This document shows positions 11,765 through 26,700 of a stretch of 64,000 bases of DNA, piece after piece. Below the pieces are notes generated by a model, which did not search any database, was not told where the DNA came from, and saw only the letters and a program-made list of their open reading frames with translations. The translations under genes were made by a program, and so were the position numbers. This DNA comes from Bicyclus anynana (Eukaryota; Arthropoda; Insecta; Lepidoptera; Nymphalidae): contig NC_069093.1 in assembly GCF_947172395.1 (NCBI RefSeq), positions 14,109,561-14,173,560 on the forward strand, written 5' to 3'. How positions within the stretch are numbered: the stretch's first letter is position 1; the number at the start of each line of letters is the position of its first letter.

Positions 11765-14700
11765 ATGTTTACTATCGACGCACCGCCGGAAATACAAAAT
11801 ACAGAGTACTGTAATTACCGATCACCGTTGAGCACCAGATATGCGTCCAAAGAGATGCAATACAATTTTAGTGACCAAAAGAAATTCTCTACATGGAGAA
11901 AAATGTGGATTTACTTAGCCAAAGCAGAGAAGGTGAGTCAAAACTCTTTTTTTTTGGAATTAATGATATCACAACAAAAACAAATTTTTTGATTTTGTTA
12001 TTGTTTTGATTTGACATTTTTAGGTTATGTTTAGAAACCTCAGAATTCGGATACTCGTACCGTATAATTTTAAATTGAGTATCGAGTATAAACATTTTAA
12101 TTAGTATCATTCACAGAGTAACTAAAGTAAGTCTTTACAAGCAATGTACTGAAGGTGAAGGCGGTGAAAGCCATTAGAAGAAACAAACGTCTCCTTGACA
12201 ACCGCACAAACAAACTTTTTTAAATTTTTGTATTTCGTTTAACACTAATTTACGTAAATTAATATACTATAATAATCAATAATTACCAATAAAAAATACT
12301 CCATCTTATTTTGTTAGTTTTTGTGTTCTTTCAGTTTTTAAAATATTTAAAAACATAAAACGTCATTTTCTTCAATAATATTGAAAATTACTCGTGCGAC
12401 AGTTTGTGTCGTACTGATTCGAGAATGTATTACTTTTTTAATTTTGTATTTGTAGCGGCTACGACACCGTCGTGTTCCTCCAAACTCCACCTTTATATTA
12501 TTGATTGACCTTTATATCTGTGATACCATTTATGATAATTTGAAAATATCCCAAAAATAATAATTTAAAAAATTAAACTTTCGGAAAGGTTACTAGTTCT
12601 AATAGTTCCAGCAAAAAACAGTTCAATTATTAAACTGTGCTTTTGCTTTGGATCACGAGGTCTAGAATTCTAATGGGTTATGGGTAATTACCTACTACTT
12701 CTTACCTAATTACCTAGCTGTGTTAAACAAGGGCTTTTGGCTGAAAGAGTAAGACTAAGACTAAGACAGTTCACTGATGTTGATACAGCTAGGCTAGTTT
12801 ATTTTGCGTACTTTCACAGCGTAATGTCTTACGGTATTTTATTGTGGGGCAAGGCTGCCGATATACAATCTATATTTGTACTTCAAAAAAGAGCAATTCG
12901 AGCAATATATCAATTAAAATCACGCGAGTGCCTTCGTCAAAAGTTTAAAGAAATAGGTATACTAACAGTAGCCTGTCAATATATATATAACAGTATAGTC
13001 TGTGTAAGACAAAATATTAATTTGTACAAATGAAAAGTAGATTTAAACCCACGTCTTACTAGACACGGGCATAAGTTAGTTATTTCTGCATATCGTCTCC
13101 AAAGAGTAAAAAAATCTTTTGTAGGTTTGGGTGTACTCTTCTATAACAAGATCCCCAAGACTGTGATGGACCTGCCAATGCATAGCTTTAAGCAATGTGT
13201 TAAAAAACATTTACTTAGTCGAGGTTACTACAACATTGATGAGTTCCTTAAAGATAAAAGCGCTTGGAGGCCATTGGATCAGCTTCCACCTTCACACAGG
13301 AAATAAAACTATAAGAAATTGTAATTGTTATCAATTGTAAATTATAATACTGTATGACTTTTTCAAAGGAGCAACTGTTGAGTTTCTTGCCGGTATCTCC
13401 TCAGTAGAACCTTCCTTCCGAACCGGTGGTAGAATCTTTACAAATAGTCAACTGACGTGTCAAAAGTGCTTGTAAACCGAGCCTACTGAAATAAATGATT
13501 TTTGATTTGATTTGAAAACAGATCAACAGATAGATCAAACTGAAACTATATTATGTTCAGTACAAGAGAATAAACAAGTAATAAGTATTTATACTTACTA
13601 CTTGTGAGGAAAATAAGACTCATTCATATCGTGCAAATATATTTATTTACTTAAAAAAACATACACTCAATGCAATATTATAATACTCATTGCAATAACT
13701 TATTGGTAATATAACATATTATAAAAACAAAAATAAACAACCGAGTCACAACATTTACGTATTTTATATTATTTATATACATTCAATATTATGGTACGCG
13801 GATACCTCTCCCCAAATGCATATTACTTATAAGGTAACAATAGCGCCTGATTACATGTTAAGCAATAAAAAATGTAATTAAGGTATTTAAACTATTACAC
13901 AGATGTTTTTAAATTGACAAATAATCCAGTTAACAACTCTTGTTATTAAATATTCACTTCAATATCTTTTTACATTTCCGTTTTTTATTTTGTTCTACTT
14001 TAAACTGTGAAGTACAATATTAGGCACTTACAATATTATAATGCACTTAATTGTATAACATACATTACTATGTATTTATATAAAATACTTATTTAATTAT
14101 ACTTAATGAGATTACGAAATCTTCTACTACTACTAGGACTACATATATAGAAAACAAGATAATTAGAAATATAAAAAAACATAAATTTATTAGTTTTGTT
14201 ATTGTATACATATAGCGTTTGAAGATTTGATGGATAAAAAGAAAATAGTATAGTAAAACTTAAATACCACTGGACGGATACTGATTACTGCTTTGGCCTC
14301 CCTATACAATCATCAATCAATTAAGTATAACTTAAAATCTAAAAATAACATAACAAAATAACAAAAAATTACTTTATTTTATTTTATACATTTTCGTGGT
14401 TTATTTGCTGAATTTCTGAATGTTTGAAAAGTAATAAAAGCCGAATGCGTCCCTAAATGGAGCAATACTTTTTTAAGTTCGCGTTAGGGGTGAACTAGGT
14501 ATTAGGTACATGTTTTTGTATAATACTGCTTACTTACAATACTTTAAAAATTTAAATACTGTGGTATAGATTAGTAAGTTAGTTTTATTATACATACATA
14601 ATATTATATACACTACATTACCAACGGTGGTTTCTCTCGTTCTTGGTTACAAAACGTTTAAAAAGTAATGTTATACAATTTGTCCTTTTTTTTTGTTTTG

Positions 14701-17700
14701 AAAAAAAAAATGAATTTAGAAATTCAAATTAATTATTTTTATAAAAGATAACTCAATGATCTTTATCCAGGAATCTACCTAGTGGATTATATTCATAATG
14801 ATATTTAATAAGTACTGCATTTAAATACAATTTACTCAAGTGGGTAACATTGATATTGAAAGGGAATGTATTAGTATTTCTTTATCTTACCTGTCTAAAA
14901 ATATAAATTAACAATAATTTTTATTAATAAAACTTATACCATTTATTACGATTTCCATTATGAGATAAAATAATAATTATCTTATTTTCTAAGTACTTAT
15001 AGAAAAATTTTCATTTCTAACTTGCACTGTCTCGGCCGAAAGTAATGATTTTTTTATTCATATAAACAGCTGCGTCATTGGACAACTCTTAGAAACTTAT
15101 ATTCTAAATAAAATAAAATTAAAATAATCAAAGCTACACTCCAGGACAACTCAAACAATATTATAATATGTACAAAGTATCCGATCATTACGTATAATAC
15201 ACCTACACACCTACATTCAAACGTATGCTTTGGGAGTAAATAAAAATCATATTAATAAATCGTTAAACTAAATTTAAAATAAATATACATTGATTAATAA
15301 ATTCTTTTGCATAATAAACTTAATTTAAAAGTAATAATTTTATTTATAAATATTTCAGAACGTTGTTTTTAATATGGCCAATATGGCTGCCTATTATTTT
15401 GACTGTCAATTTTAAATTTCAAACGGGCAAAAGTAAGACAAACCTATCTGGCCCGCTGTTGTCGCGCTTTATTTTTTTATAATTTTAAAATGGCGACCGC
15501 TGCCGGTAACTCTATGCCTCCTTTGCGTTAGTTTCAGCTTTGGCCACCGCGTCAGATAATTTTGTGGGACATTATTAAACGGTGCAAAAGAATTTTGATG
15601 TATTCATAATTAATTAATAATCAGATTCTTTTCTAAAAGTAAAGAAGGCGTGAATAAGGAATACTGCAGCGTCGATGACGGCAAAGACGCCTGAAGATAA
15701 GATGAGGTCGTAGGCCTCCTTGTTGGGACGAACATTCGCGTAGTAGGACCTGTGCCAGTCTGTAAAATAAAAAAAACTTATACAATAAATTCATCTACCG
15801 TAATACCTTGTCTAACATACTCGTAGTACACCATAATAACAAAAAAAATATGAATAGGTACATGGATTCTGTATAATCAAAAAACATTATTCACCTATTC
15901 TCTTACCAGTCTTACTCTAAAGCTAATAAAAAGTTTGTTTGTTTGTTTGTTTAAATGCGCTCAGGAACTACTGATTCGAATGTAAAAAAAAGACATCACG
16001 CTATGACTATGAGGCAAGCATCAATGAAAAAGGGGAAAAAATGTTAATTTACATAGAGCCTCCATTGTCTACGCTGTGTAAACGGTTAGTTACCACAAAG
16101 CATAGCGGTTATGACGGTTCAATTCAAATTTCATCCATTTTTTTTCCAAGCGGACGAAGCCGCAGGCGTTAGTTAGTAATTTATAAAGTAAAAACATACA
16201 TACATACGTAATTTATAAAAAAAAAACGCTACTTATAGCCTTTTGGATGTTTTATTGTAGCCATGTACGTATTGTATGTAGTGTATTGTATCAATTAAGT
16301 ATGACCTGGTATGACTAAGCCAGTTCTTACATAAGAACATAATAACTATATAAATTGCACTTGATACATTTAAAATTATACATAATTGTTTTACGTTTGC
16401 ACCTACTTCGCGTGAGAAAATCGGCTATAAACAAAACAAACATGCGTTACATACGCACTTACTTATAATATATGAGTACTAACGAAACTTCGCGGTTTCG
16501 CCCGCGTAGTTCGTATTCCTGTGGGAGTACGGGGATAAACTATAGCCTATGTTACTCCCTGATAATGTAGCTTTTTACTGGTGAAAGAATTTTTCAAATC
16601 GGTCTAGTAGTTTTGAGTTTATACGTTACATACAAAAATACGAATATTTCCTCTTTATAATATTAGTTTAGTCGTGTCATGGATTTTCACAGCGATACTT
16701 ATTATAAAGAAGAAACGTTGATTGTTTGTTTGTAGCGAATAGAGCCCGAAACTACTGGACCTATATTAAAAATTGTTTCACCAATGTGAAGCAACTTTAT
16801 CAGCTAGTCGAGAGACGAGTACACTATATTATATCCCATATTCTCAGGTAAATATTGGAGCGGGTAGTATCCAAAATCTATACTCTACCGGTCGCTCTTG
16901 ATCCACATTAAAGTATATGTCATTCATTCATTCATTCATGTAATAAATTTTTTCGAGTTCCGAAAATCGAATTAAACGATGAAAATGGCAATTTTACAGT
17001 ATAGTTCAAGACTTCTTCTTTTTGTTCTATGGCTCCGCGCGTCGAGCGATTGAGCCAGTATCAAGTGCATTTTTTATAATTCAAGACTTACGTGTAAGTC
17101 CATCAGATACTTTTTTTTATAAAAACAAAAGAATATTTCTCAATTTTTTTTAATTAAGATCAATATTCCTATTCTCCTCCAACTAATCGGGAAAGACTGT
17201 GTTAGAAGTAAAGTAGGTATGGCAATAGACCAACAGAGCGAAAATCGAACCACCACGAACCACGATAAGTCCGCCCGCTCTTACCGTTGAGCTATTGAGG
17301 CTTCAGGATTTATTTGAGGTTTTAAAAAATGAACTACGCGGACAAAACCGATAGGGTCCATTAGTAAGATATAAACAACTATAGCCTCAATAGCTCCCCG
17401 CCCCGTTGGTCTATTGTCGTACCCACTCGTAACACAGTCTTTCCCGACTAAAAAAAAAAAATAAGGCAAATATTCTTTAAAAAAAAACTACAGAACATGA
17501 CATACCATAGAAAATGATTCCGGCCGAAGCGATGAACAAGATGGCGCCCACGGCTGAAAAGGCCAGCGAAGTCTTCCACGCCGCGGACTCCCCCAACAAC
17601 CGCGCTAGGATCAGCACACCGGTGATGATGATGTAACCTGTAATACAATTCATCATTATTAACAGCCTTTTGTTAAATTCGGCTCCGCCTAATTGCACAA

Positions 17701-20700
17701 AAAACGCTCGTCATTACATGTATGTGGCATAAAATGTATATAAAAATTATATTATAAAACTAACTCATAAATATACATTAAACTCACAGTTCATATATTT
17801 ATTAAATTTGAGATTGTACGTATACCATTTGTAACATCAAACGTTACCGTGGCATAGAGTACTACTAGCGCCATCTAGAATATATTCTTATAATACGAAT
17901 TCTGTACATTTTTTACATTCTGAACATTGAAGATATTTTGAAAATTTTTGTTGGGGGGCATTATATAATCAATACTGAAGCTGAAAATATGTTTTTTTTT
18001 GATTTTTTGTCTGTCTGTCCATGTTTTTTTGTTATTCGGGCATCACGCTAAAACTACTAAATGAATTCAAATGAAACTTGGCACGATTTAAGACCATAAA
18101 ATGTCGAGGGCGTCCGCTTGTCTTTAGTATAAAATAATCATTGGAAAAAGTATATAAGATAAAAATGCGATTATGTTAAAAGTACCTATCTCAAGTTCTG
18201 GTTTGGCTAAAAAAGCTGACTGGCTTCTAGGTAGGTACTAATCGTAAAATCAAGTTGTGATTAATTGGTAGAAGCTTGCCACTTCGCTTTCGCGTCAAAC
18301 GTAGTTCATTGAAACCAATTTTCCAGTTAATGAAGAAGTGAAACTGATTTTAAATTGATATTACGTAAAATGTCAATGACATGCTGTCGGTACCTACCTA
18401 TACCTATATTTTTATTGATTTAACAAATTATAGGATCATCATCATCATTATCAACCCATATTCGAAGCTCGAGTCGAGACTCAGTTGAGCTGAGCTCGAG
18501 ACTCCTCTCAGAATGAGAGTGGTTAGGCCAACAGTTCACCACACTGGCCCAATGCGGATTGGCAGACTTCACACAGGCAGAGAATTCAGAAAATTCTCTG
18601 GTATGCAGGTTTCCTCACGATGTTTTTCCTTTACCGTTTGAGACACTTGATATTTAATTTCTTAAAATGATATGATATGATGAATGATAAACAAATGCAA
18701 GGTTATGGCATGATAATGTGGAGATCCGCAGACGAACCAAAGCCACTTACAGCGAGTTGCGAAGCTGATGTGGCAATGGGCATGGCACATAGTTCGAAGA
18801 GCCGATGGACGTTGGGGTCCCAAGTTGCTCGAATGGCTACCCCGCACAGGAAAGTGCAGTATTGGTCAACCACCCACTAGGTAGACCGAGGATACCAAGC
18901 GGCTTGTAGGAAGCCGCTGGATGTTGGCGGCTCGAGACCGTTGTGTTTGGAAGTTGCAAGAGGCCTATGTCCAGTAGTGGACGTCCATTGGCTGATAATG
19001 ATGATGATGATGATGAACAAATGCAAACATTTAATACCAAAAAATTTATAGCCTTTAACTCCTGTTCAGAAATAAATGCCCAAATTCCGGTGATATGTCA
19101 TAAAAGAAAGCCGAAAATATAGAGAGGTCAGAATAAAGAACTCTACTGTTTAATATAGTCTTAAAGATACTCAAAGAATATATAATTTTTTCATGTCTGT
19201 TTGAGTATAGCTTTGAGTCGTATATTAATAGTGACTTAGTCACGACAAAGACTACAATTACCTTTTGATAGATGAGCAATAACTGATAAAGTAGATGCCC
19301 AATTATCAAGTAAATAACAATCTCGATCTCTTCGCTAATTGTGCTGTGATGAATCATTTAAAGTCACTACAATACAAGTTTCTTGCGTTCCTGCTTATTC
19401 TAAGTTTTAATAAAATCTTACATAATCTATGTCAGCTATTTTTTTTTCTTTATTCCTGTATTATCTAGATTACATAAATTATTTAATAACAATCTGTAAG
19501 TTATATTTTGTCACGAATGCCTTCTGTTTGTTCGACTTTTAACTTCTGTTATAAAAGTAAACTAGGTATCTAGGTCTTCTTAGGGAAAAAAATGTTATTA
19601 CTTGCTATATATACTTAATTTTAATTTTAATTTTCTCGTAACCTATTCTTCTATAAATTATTATACTTCTTCAAACGAAATTATTTCTCAGTAGTGGTTA
19701 CTTTTGAGAGGAGTGTGGTACTGACCAATATTTTAATTGTTTCCTGTCAAACGAAAAACAATTGAAGCGGACCATGGTCTCGTTTTTGTACGGTTTGGTC
19801 TAATCTCGCCATTATTTGTGTCGGCAGCATTGTTAGAGTATTCAACACGTTTCACGGTCGATCGATTATTATGGAAGGTTCTAAACAAAAACGTAGTGCA
19901 CCTACTTACATCTACTTACCATGAAAGGGTTTGCACAACCTCCTTGAAGAATTAAGACATTATGTATTCCGTTCACGTAGCGTTTACTAATAAATGTTTG
20001 AGAATTAGCACAGATACAAGTACTAGAAGCGTAGGTCTAATATGTAGGAATGAGAGTCATGTTAGACATTGACCAAATAATATTAATCTTATTGCAGTCA
20101 GAACATAATTATAACGATGTCTACCTGTAAATGATGTATTAGAAATACTACATCACATACTTAATGTATATATTCCACCTTGGAAAAATACAACGATTTT
20201 AACTTCAATGTTGATTATGCAACATCGTGCACCCTGCATTAGTTATGCCCTCATAACTAATGCAGGGTATATTATACCTCTCTTTTTATTTCTTCATTTA
20301 ATTAAATTTACGTACACTAAGCTTACCCTATAATCACCTATCACTATAGACGCCACTAAATAGCGTGCTAATGCACTCGCATAATCGCGATAGTCCAATG
20401 CGACAAAAGGTTACTTACTCGAATATGCAGAGTAGACCAAGGAAATGTGGCGAATATTGGAGTGCAAAACTTGTGGAGCGTATTGCGTACCCACCAGCAG
20501 ACCAATGGCGATCACTGCCAGAATCTGGAACAAATGTTAACCACTATTAGTTATCGTATGCATGGCACGAAAGATTATATGGTTTGCAAAGACGTTAAAG
20601 GTTCAACGTTATAAAGGACGTAAGACGCAAAAGGCTCAAGGACGTTATAATGGATAGGGAACTACGTGACTTTGTTGTTGTTGACTTGCTTTAAACTTCT

Positions 20701-23700
20701 ACTATTGTGATCTAGTGTTTGCTACTTCTGAGCATGAATTAAATATTGAGCTTTTCTTCTGTATAAGAAAATCTCAGAAACATCCTGGAGTTGAGAAATT
20801 GTTTTACGTCCCATGCTTCAAAGGGCACGTTATATCGGTTCCGATCACCACCTTAAACTTCTGCTGGACTATTTTTCTTATAGCTTCAAATCGATTGACG
20901 ATATGTTATTTACCTACTGTGTGATATCCACTAGTAAGCACCGGATGACATTTGTTACATAGAATCTCAATTTCGTATATGTCAACTAACATACATTAAA
21001 CATGGTGAATTAGCCTGCTGATTGTTAAAAAGTCGAACATAATTAAATCGTAATCGCTCTAAACTCTTACAGAAGGTAGCTGGTAGGTCTTAGATTTGGG
21101 CCATTGCAATAAATTTGGTAATAATAAGACTAGTATTTTAAAATTTCACAAAGGTACTACATTAAACACCCATACAATGTTATGATGACACGCGATGATG
21201 ATGAATTCTGTATAAAACAGCTTTTTCATTGAATTCATTAAACGTTGAAATCCCGATACTTCTCTTTTATGATGATAATGATTTCACAATCAATGAACAA
21301 GTATTCCACATCAATAACAAAAAAAATGCAAATCCTACTAAAGATAATGTATTACATACTCGATAAGTGTTCATCAAAGTGAAAGTCAATCTGTCTCTTG
21401 ACAAATACAAGTTTTCTCCTTTTGTGGATTCCTAAATGCCGCAAACTAATGCTTTTCTAATGTCGGTGTTTCCTAAACCGCGCAAGTTTTCACTTTCACG
21501 CGTGATAAATGTTTTCCAGTAGTTTGTGAGCTTTAACAACTTATTTTCATTTTCAATTGTTATGTTGTTTATGCAATTTTCGTATCAATTTATAAAGTAG
21601 TATCAGACGTACCGCGTTTTCACCCTGGTAGTCCATGGTATGAAATATAGCATATGACACTCACAAATTACGTGTCTTATTTGTAAAAGAAGTTTCCCAA
21701 ATCGATTTACTTTACCTCTTTATAATATTAGTATAGATTAGGTAATTTACGACGGTAGGAAAGTATTTAATTCTCTATCACAATACTGTGAAGTAGAATA
21801 AACTAATTAAAATCATAATACTTTTAAATACCCATTTCTTAATTTACTAACGTTACTCAGTAATGAAATACAGTGATGATAATAATTGCAGTTAATTAAT
21901 TAGAAAATGTAATTAAAATCAATGAAATCCAAAAATGTCTAATTAACAGTAGTATCGTTATACTTCGGTAACTATTATGTAAGTATTACTGGTAACTAGT
22001 TTAAGTAAGTGAATAAGTAGTCTACCGAACAATAACGCGTGCACCAACCTTGCGTCTACACAAAGGTACTCTATTCGTCAAGGACAGTTGAAGTTACAGG
22101 TTATAATATCGCCATGTCATCTGCTTGTTCCCACATTTCCAAGGTTCTATTCCTATTTGTTGATTAACTTAATTCTGTGAATTGAATAAACATTAAGTCC
22201 CTCAAAGACAGGCTATCCTTTTGTCATTGCTTAATATTTCCGATGTTAATGACTGTCAAATGCTTTATCAAAAGCCGTTTAAAATGTTATTGCTTCAAAA
22301 TGTTTTAATTATTAATCTGGACTTAATTGAACTGATCCTTTTATATTTAACACGCTCGATTTATTAATTACCGTACGCAATGGACCGTGAATATTATAGC
22401 ATATAATTAAGAATTAGTTTCTAATAATTTATGAACCTAAAGTGTTTCACTAATGTGTTAATAAGTTTCTTATCTAATAACAATGTTCCTTTTTACTAAT
22501 CGTTTATATCCGAAACGAATAAATTTTGTAAATTTATTGTAATATCATCCGTCCTGTATATAGCAAAAGATTGGAATGTTTTGTCGGTTACGTTTGTAAA
22601 AAGGATGACCTTGTCGATCTTTTAATCTTCTTAGCTTTCACGATTGGCAAAACGCTTCCGCAATTCGTGTAATTGTACTTTTTTTATTGGGGTTTTCATT
22701 ATTTTCCGTAATAAGTACGTGGCTACTTAGTTTCGTCTTTGTTGCAACATTTTGTTGAAATTCTTTACAACTCATTAGTCTCAGTTTTGTTATAGATGCG
22801 TAGATAGTATCTATACCTAACTATATTTATATTTTTACTTCGTAGTTTAATTGACATTATCGTAAAATTTGTACATTTTTAAAAATCTAACAATTCTTCT
22901 TCTTTAATTACCAATCAATCCACTTTATTACTCATTTAGGTTATTAAATACATATCAATCAATTAACGATGTTGTCAAGCTTGATATGCAATTTTTCATT
23001 TAGGTAATTATATCGTCTATTTCTAATCATTCCTCGCTCAAGTTTTCATTTACAGTTTTGATCTATTTAACATTTAAGCGTACTTAAAGATTGCAAGTAA
23101 ACTTACGAATTCAACGATCCTCAAGCTAACACACCAGTGCTCCTTCAAGGCTATCGCAGCCCGACTTCCCCCTTCAGTAGTCTGTCCATCTTCCCCCTTC
23201 TTGGCTTGCGCCTCCGACTCCCTGTCACCCGCCGACATGGCCCAAACTACCCTCGCTCCACCGCCGTACTCCGACACCTAAAAATTACCAACATAATCAA
23301 TTATACTGAAGTTCTTTTCTCTTTTCTTTTCTACTTTCTTTACCTTTACAATAAAACCTTGGATGCGTACGTATGTAAGTTTTGTGTATTTTACTAAAAT
23401 GTTGTGTTATATTTGTGTTTGTTAAGTTATAACTAGTGTAGATTGTAGCTTGTTTTAATCCTCTTCGCTACCCTAAAAATCATCGTTATACCCTCAGAAC
23501 TTGTTAGCAAACCCTTGGTGACTCTACCCTTGTTACCGTGGAGATATTTGGGGTTCATAACCTACTGGAAAACTGGTCTGTATGTGATCTGTGATAGGCC
23601 TTCGTAAGGATTTGTTCAGCTTTTTATAGGATTGGCTCAGGTAAAGCCGCAATCATTAACTATAATAGGCGTCACATCGCAATTGAAATTGAGCCGTATG

Positions 23701-26700
23701 TAAATTGATACTTTAACACTATATTACCGCAAAGGTTTTTATAACGAGAAGTTTTACTGTGATCTCACTTGATGTTATTCGATGACGACACTTGATTCAT
23801 TTTTATAAAAATTCATTCTGCTCTTAAGTGTAATTTGTATATAAGTCTCGTAACTTTGTTAAAACTACATGATATAATATCTATATTTTTAAGGGTTAAA
23901 AACCTCAATATCTCAACGTTTAAGGCCTCATAAGAGAGGTTACATCTACGCCTCCAATCCCTACCTTTGGATTACTGTAATGTGCACTTTTAGCACAACC
24001 CTTTTCTTATTTAAAGGGGAAGTATTAGTAATACATTTTACTAAAAGACGAAAGCTCAATACATTTTTATATTCCCGAACTTCATCATCATCCTGTATCC
24101 GTCCACTGCTGGACAATAATGCTTTCCGAGAGCGTGCCACGACGGACTTGGATATTGGAAATGGGTAACACCATGAACACGTGCTAATTATATTTCTCTC
24201 AGCATCTTATTCCTCATTACTGAGGGTCGTGATCCCTATCACACATTCACGACATTTTTCCGCACGATATCGCGTCATGCGGCTCGGCTTTTTGCGACTT
24301 GTAGAGCTTCATGTACTTTTGTATCGAGAGTGGTGCGAATTTGATCTGACCAACGCATTGAGCTACGTCCTCGAGTTCTCTTCCCTTCCACTTTGCTAGT
24401 GAAAACAAGTTTTTTTGAGTTCTGTCCAGTCCAGATCTCCTGGCAATGTGACTAAAGTACTCGAGGATCCTCTGAAAACAGGTGGTGGAAAGTCTTTTCG
24501 AGATGTTGTGCTAATTTTATACGGAATGGTAAAAAAGTCAATCAACGCATGACATCCCCGAGTCCACAGTCATAAGAGACCACAACAAATGCCAATCGCT
24601 CGTCCGTGTCGCACGCACGCCCACTTTCCAATACCGGCTACCAGTTTGGTACCTCGTAAATATTTGCCGCGGGTATGCACTTTCAAATGCAATTGTTTAC
24701 GTTCTAGAATAGATAAGTGTTTATCGCAGTTAGCGAGCATGTCTTGGTCTTGATACACGTGATTTACCGTGTTAAATGGGGTAACTGGTGTCACGCTTTG
24801 TAATGTAACATTCGCAGCGAGCATGTTGTTACAAAAACTGTATCAACGAGTTTGCTCGTTTTTTGCTGTACCTAGGCTCCGAAACGGAATAGCAGAAGCG
24901 ATACCGAGGGGATTAAGCTAGCGCATAAGTCCATTTTAAGAAATTAACTATCACGTGTCTCGACTATGAAGGAAAAAGGAAACCTGCATACATGAGAATT
25001 TTCTTATTTCTCTGCGTGTGTGAAGTTTGACAATCCGCAATTGGCCAGCGTGGTGGACTACTACTGGCCTAACCCCTCTCATTCTGAGAGGCGACTAGTG
25101 CTCAGCAGCCGAATATGAGTTGTTAATGATAATGACAAAAAGCTTTTTAGTTTAGTAGAGAGGTTCGATTCTCTGGTCGGGTCAATTTAGGGCTTACTAT
25201 TTTCTAAAGTGGCGCAGGTCTGGTAGTTATGGCTAGTTTTTCCTTCCGACAAAAACGTACCGCTAAGCAAAACTGTCAGAGGTATGGGTAGAATAAACTT
25301 GTCATCATCATTCATCATTATCAGTCCATATTTGGCTCACTGCTGAGCACGAGTCTCTGAAAATGAGAGGGGTTAGGCCAATAGGCCACTACGTGCGCCC
25401 AATGCAAAATGGCGTCAGAGGTATGGGTAGGATAAACTTGTCATCACCATTCATCATTATCAGTCCATATTCGGCTCACTGCTGAGCACGACTCTAAGAA
25501 TGAGAGGGGTTATGCCAATAGTCCACCACGCTCGCCCAATGCGAAATTGCAGGCTTAACAGGTTTCCTCACGATGTTTTTTCCTTCACCGTTTGAGACAT
25601 GTGATATTTAATTTCTTAAAATGCACACAACTGAAAAGTTGGAGGTGCATGCCCCGGATCGGATTCGAACCCACACCCTCCGCGATCGGAGGCAGACGTC
25701 CACTGAGTTATCACGGCTCGAATAAATAAACTTGTACCCACATTTAATTGGGGTATGGGAAAATACAGCGTCAGCATCTTTCTTTTCAGTTGTGCCTACT
25801 TCGCCTACTTTGCTCGTGTCAAAACCTGTATTCAGTTTTATTTATTTATTCAGTTGGCTTGAGTATGCTCTGATTTCTGACTAATAACTAATATTCCAAA
25901 CTAATTGAATAAATAAATAAATAAATATACTTAAACAATACACATCACTATCTAGCCCCAAAGTAAGCATACAGAGTAGCTTGTGTTATGGGTGCTAAGA
26001 TAGTTGATATTATAATATTAATATACAATTATATACTACATATAAATACTTATATAATATATGAATACACACAGACACTGAAAAATTATGTGGTGACGAA
26101 AAAAAAATTAATGTCTATGAAGTGGAAAATTAGTAACGATAAAAAAATACTTGATGGTCTATAACTGAAGTCCCAAAAACTGTAAAATTGTAAAATAATA
26201 TGTAGACTCGATTCCTAATTGGATTCTAAAACGCATTGTTAAAATGTCGTTCAACTTTTAAAAGTATGTTAAGCTGGTAGTGTCAGGTAATAAGCCTAAG
26301 TAGGCCTCTGATAACGTTAAACGTACATGGAAGTTAATACAGCATTAGTAATACGTCCATTTCTATTAGTTGTATTTAAATTTAACAATATTTTTTTAAT
26401 TAAAAAAAATAATATATTCCCTACGTCATGAATATTCCCACTAGTGTCTTAACCTATATTCTAACAGGGCAATTTTTATGAATCAATTTTATTATGAAAC
26501 TTGATGCGATAATTTAAACTTAAAAAAATACACAGATAATTTTGTTTTAATACCCATTAAAATATATGAATATCATAAAATATTACAAAATGTTGAAATA
26601 AAAATCGTAAAAGAGTATGACAATTTTACAACTAAAACTAAAGGATTGACAATACTGGATTTAAAAAAATATGATAAGGGTGATATTGAAATTGTTTATA

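Noticed and set aside
12737..13033. 98-codon frame as a possible host gene
   Set aside because: It is the C-terminal part of a non-LTR reverse transcriptase, with a stop inside and a typical LINE tail.
20365..20550. Open frame on the + strand, and similar ones at 23137-23397, 44099-44287, 62303-62518 and 62944-63231
   Set aside because: They lie antisense to real coding exons of the MARVEL, Snakeskin and chitin-binding genes.
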